Shown here piece after piece: positions 5,193 to 6,037 of a DNA stretch of 6,037 nucleotides; position 1 is the stretch's first letter, and each line of letters opens with the position of its first letter. The DNA comes from Flavobacterium sp. (GTDB lineage: Bacteria > Bacteroidota > Bacteroidia > Flavobacteriales > Flavobacteriaceae). The notes beneath the pieces are model-generated. The model saw only the letters and a list, made by a program, of their open reading frames with translations, was not told the DNA's origin and made no database searches. A program made the translations under genes and the position numbers. The stretch spans positions 1-6,037 of the forward strand of contig JAIXTU010000149.1 of the NCBI GenBank assembly GCA_027483785.1, read 5' to 3'.

Positions 5193-5508
5193 CTGTTTTT
5201 GATCGATTTATTCAGGATTCTATTTGCTCATATCGGATAAGGTATGGCTACTATTGGTATGTGGCTCCGCACGGGTAATCTAAGCAATGAAGACTAGTAA
5301 AAGTTTCTCTTTCTCATAATTACTGTTTTAACAAGCTACTGTTTTTCTTCTTGTAAACAGTTCGTTTTAATGGGGAGGTTACACACTAAAACCTGAAGTA
5401 CCGAAACCAAAGATTATTTATACCTTTAACGATAGAAAAAGTCTTGGTTTGTTGGAATAAAGCCACTCTAAGCTATCGATTGCGTGAACTGGCGATTATA
5501 AGACGTTT
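5193..5508. other. Gene-free stretch between the two toxin-antitoxin modules
   Basis: No convincing gene is found. Visible structure is limited to a perfect 7-bp stem actgttt-N10-aaacagt (5338-5344 and 5355-5361) and a direct repeat tactgtttt at 5321-5329 and 5337-5345. In the direction of transcription this follows parE, but the stem lacks a following T run on the minus strand, so I do not call it a terminator. Confidence 0.35.
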
Positions 5509-5799
5509 TTACTCCAGGTGCTTAGGGAAATCCATCATTTTGTGTAAAATCCTGATGATTTCAACTGTATCATTATTCTTTTTGAAAAACACATAATGAG
5601 ATAGGGCTTTGAAATAAAAGAAGTCTTGTCCTACTTGAGGTATTTGTTTGGCTTTTTCCGGTGCTTGGCTGATCAACTCTATTTCTTGAATTATCGAATC
5701 GAAGTATTTACTTGCTTGATCTTCCGACCACTTTTGGAGCGTATAAAAGTAAATGTTGCTCAAATCATGGTACGCAGATTCTGTGATTCTATATTTCAT
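5509..5799 (-). CDS. parE: ParE/RelE-superfamily toxin
   Basis: A 96-residue toxin of the ParE type. It starts with the usual YRITESAYHDLSNIYFYTLQKWSEDQASKYFDSI (two N-terminal helices). It continues through the P-E-K-A-K turn and ends with the strand block FFYFKALSHYVFFKKNNDTVEIIRILHKMMDF, which closely follows the family C-terminal pattern. Characterised ParE proteins poison DNA gyrase, whereas RelE relatives cut mRNA; the strong ParD partner favours ParE, but the target is not proven by sequence. Its ATG overlaps the parD stop as ATGA, so the two are translationally coupled. The length is normal and no disruption is seen. Confidence 0.9.
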   Translation of the reverse strand: MKYRITESAYHDLSNIYFYTLQKWSEDQASKYFDSIIQEIELISQAPEKAKQIPQVGQDFFYFKALSHYVFFKKNNDTVEIIRILHKMMDFPKHLE

Positions 5800-6037
5800 G
5801 AATGCTTTTTCCTGAGTTCTTCAAGATGTTTTCTAGGATCGTAATTTTCCACGAAACCGCTTTTCTCTCCGATTTCAAGTTCGTTTCGAAGCCACTTGAT
5901 TTTTTGCTCTTCCATTTCGAGAAGCCTGAGCGCTGATCGTACTACGTCGCTCGCCGAGCTGTAACGACCAGAAGCAACTTCTTCATTAATGAAATTATTA
6001 AAATGATCGCCGAGTAGTATTGATGTGTTTTTAGCCA
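5796..6037 (-). CDS. parD: ParD-type antitoxin (start codon cut by window edge)
   Basis: Translation of the minus strand from the window edge gives 79 residues after a start codon missing only its first base (TG GCT AAA...), so the full protein would be 80 residues. It begins AKNTSILLGDHFNNFINEEV, continues ASGRYSSASDVVRSALRLLE and ends in a charged tail with EKSGFVENYDPRKHLEEL. This is the standard ParD arrangement: an N-terminal ribbon-helix-helix DNA-binding domain (about 1-42), then a flexible acidic toxin-binding tail that wraps ParE. The family represses its own promoter; that promoter lies outside the window. The TGA stop is shared with the parE ATG. Only the missing first base is uncertain. 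Confidence 0.92.
   Translation of the reverse strand, partial: AKNTSILLGDHFNNFINEEVASGRYSSASDVVRSALRLLEMEEQKIKWLRNELEIGEKSGFVENYDPRKHLEELRKKHS

Noticed and set aside
5030..5278. Plus-strand open frame overlapping higB and its promoter
   Set aside because: Covers the higB 5' end and the operator region in antisense; no family features.
5626..5844. Plus-strand open frame over parE and the end of parD
   Set aside because: Antisense to two well-supported genes.
1..6037. tRNA, rRNA or CRISPR array
   Set aside because: No cloverleaf with a GTTCRANYC arm, no rRNA-like conserved stretch and no regularly spaced direct repeats of CRISPR size were seen on either strand.

Overview
The window looks like chromosomal DNA from a member of the phylum Bacteroidota (Bacteroidetes). 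The genes are AT-rich. Two upstream regions carry perfect matches to the Bacteroidota -7 promoter box TAnnTTTG. The gene set is typical of that phylum: a Crp/Fnr regulator, a SigZ-like ECF sigma factor, a stand-alone DinB-family protein and HigBA/ParDE toxin-antitoxin pairs. Genus cannot be named from this sequence. All nine genes I can support lie on the minus strand, so transcription runs from high to low coordinates.

Reading in the direction of transcription, the right end (4489-6037) holds two type II toxin-antitoxin modules in tandem. A ParDE pair has parD cut by the window edge, missing only the first base of its start codon, and overlaps parE by ATGA. A HigBA pair has the toxin first, a TTG start, and a palindromic operator inside its own promoter. 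Next comes a 588-base gene-free stretch (3901-4488). It contains a GC-rich repeat island with three tandem GAGACTTTGCGC units, two small hairpins, and an imperfect inverted element of about 133 bp (element B).

The middle (2492-3900) is a likely two-gene operon: a SigZ-like sigma factor followed after 50 bases by a short-chain dehydrogenase/reductase. A second 616-base gene-free stretch (1876-2491) follows. It holds another member of the same inverted-element family (element A) and an adjoining nested palindrome of about 167 bp. The sigma-SDR pair is therefore bracketed by two copies of one structured element family. The left part (119-1875) holds a Crp/Fnr-type regulator, then a peroxiredoxin-like protein and a DinB-family metalloprotein that probably form an operon behind a recognisable promoter. 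A 23-bp sequence at the left edge recurs inside the GC-rich island at 4389-4411.

The individual genes belong to known families. The less ordinary content is between the genes: the paired divergent elements A and B, the nested palindrome, the repeat island and the clean HigA-type operator. Same-strand small modules of unrelated function separated by structured repeats suggest a cassette-like accessory region. However, no integrase, transposase or canonical attC core is visible here.
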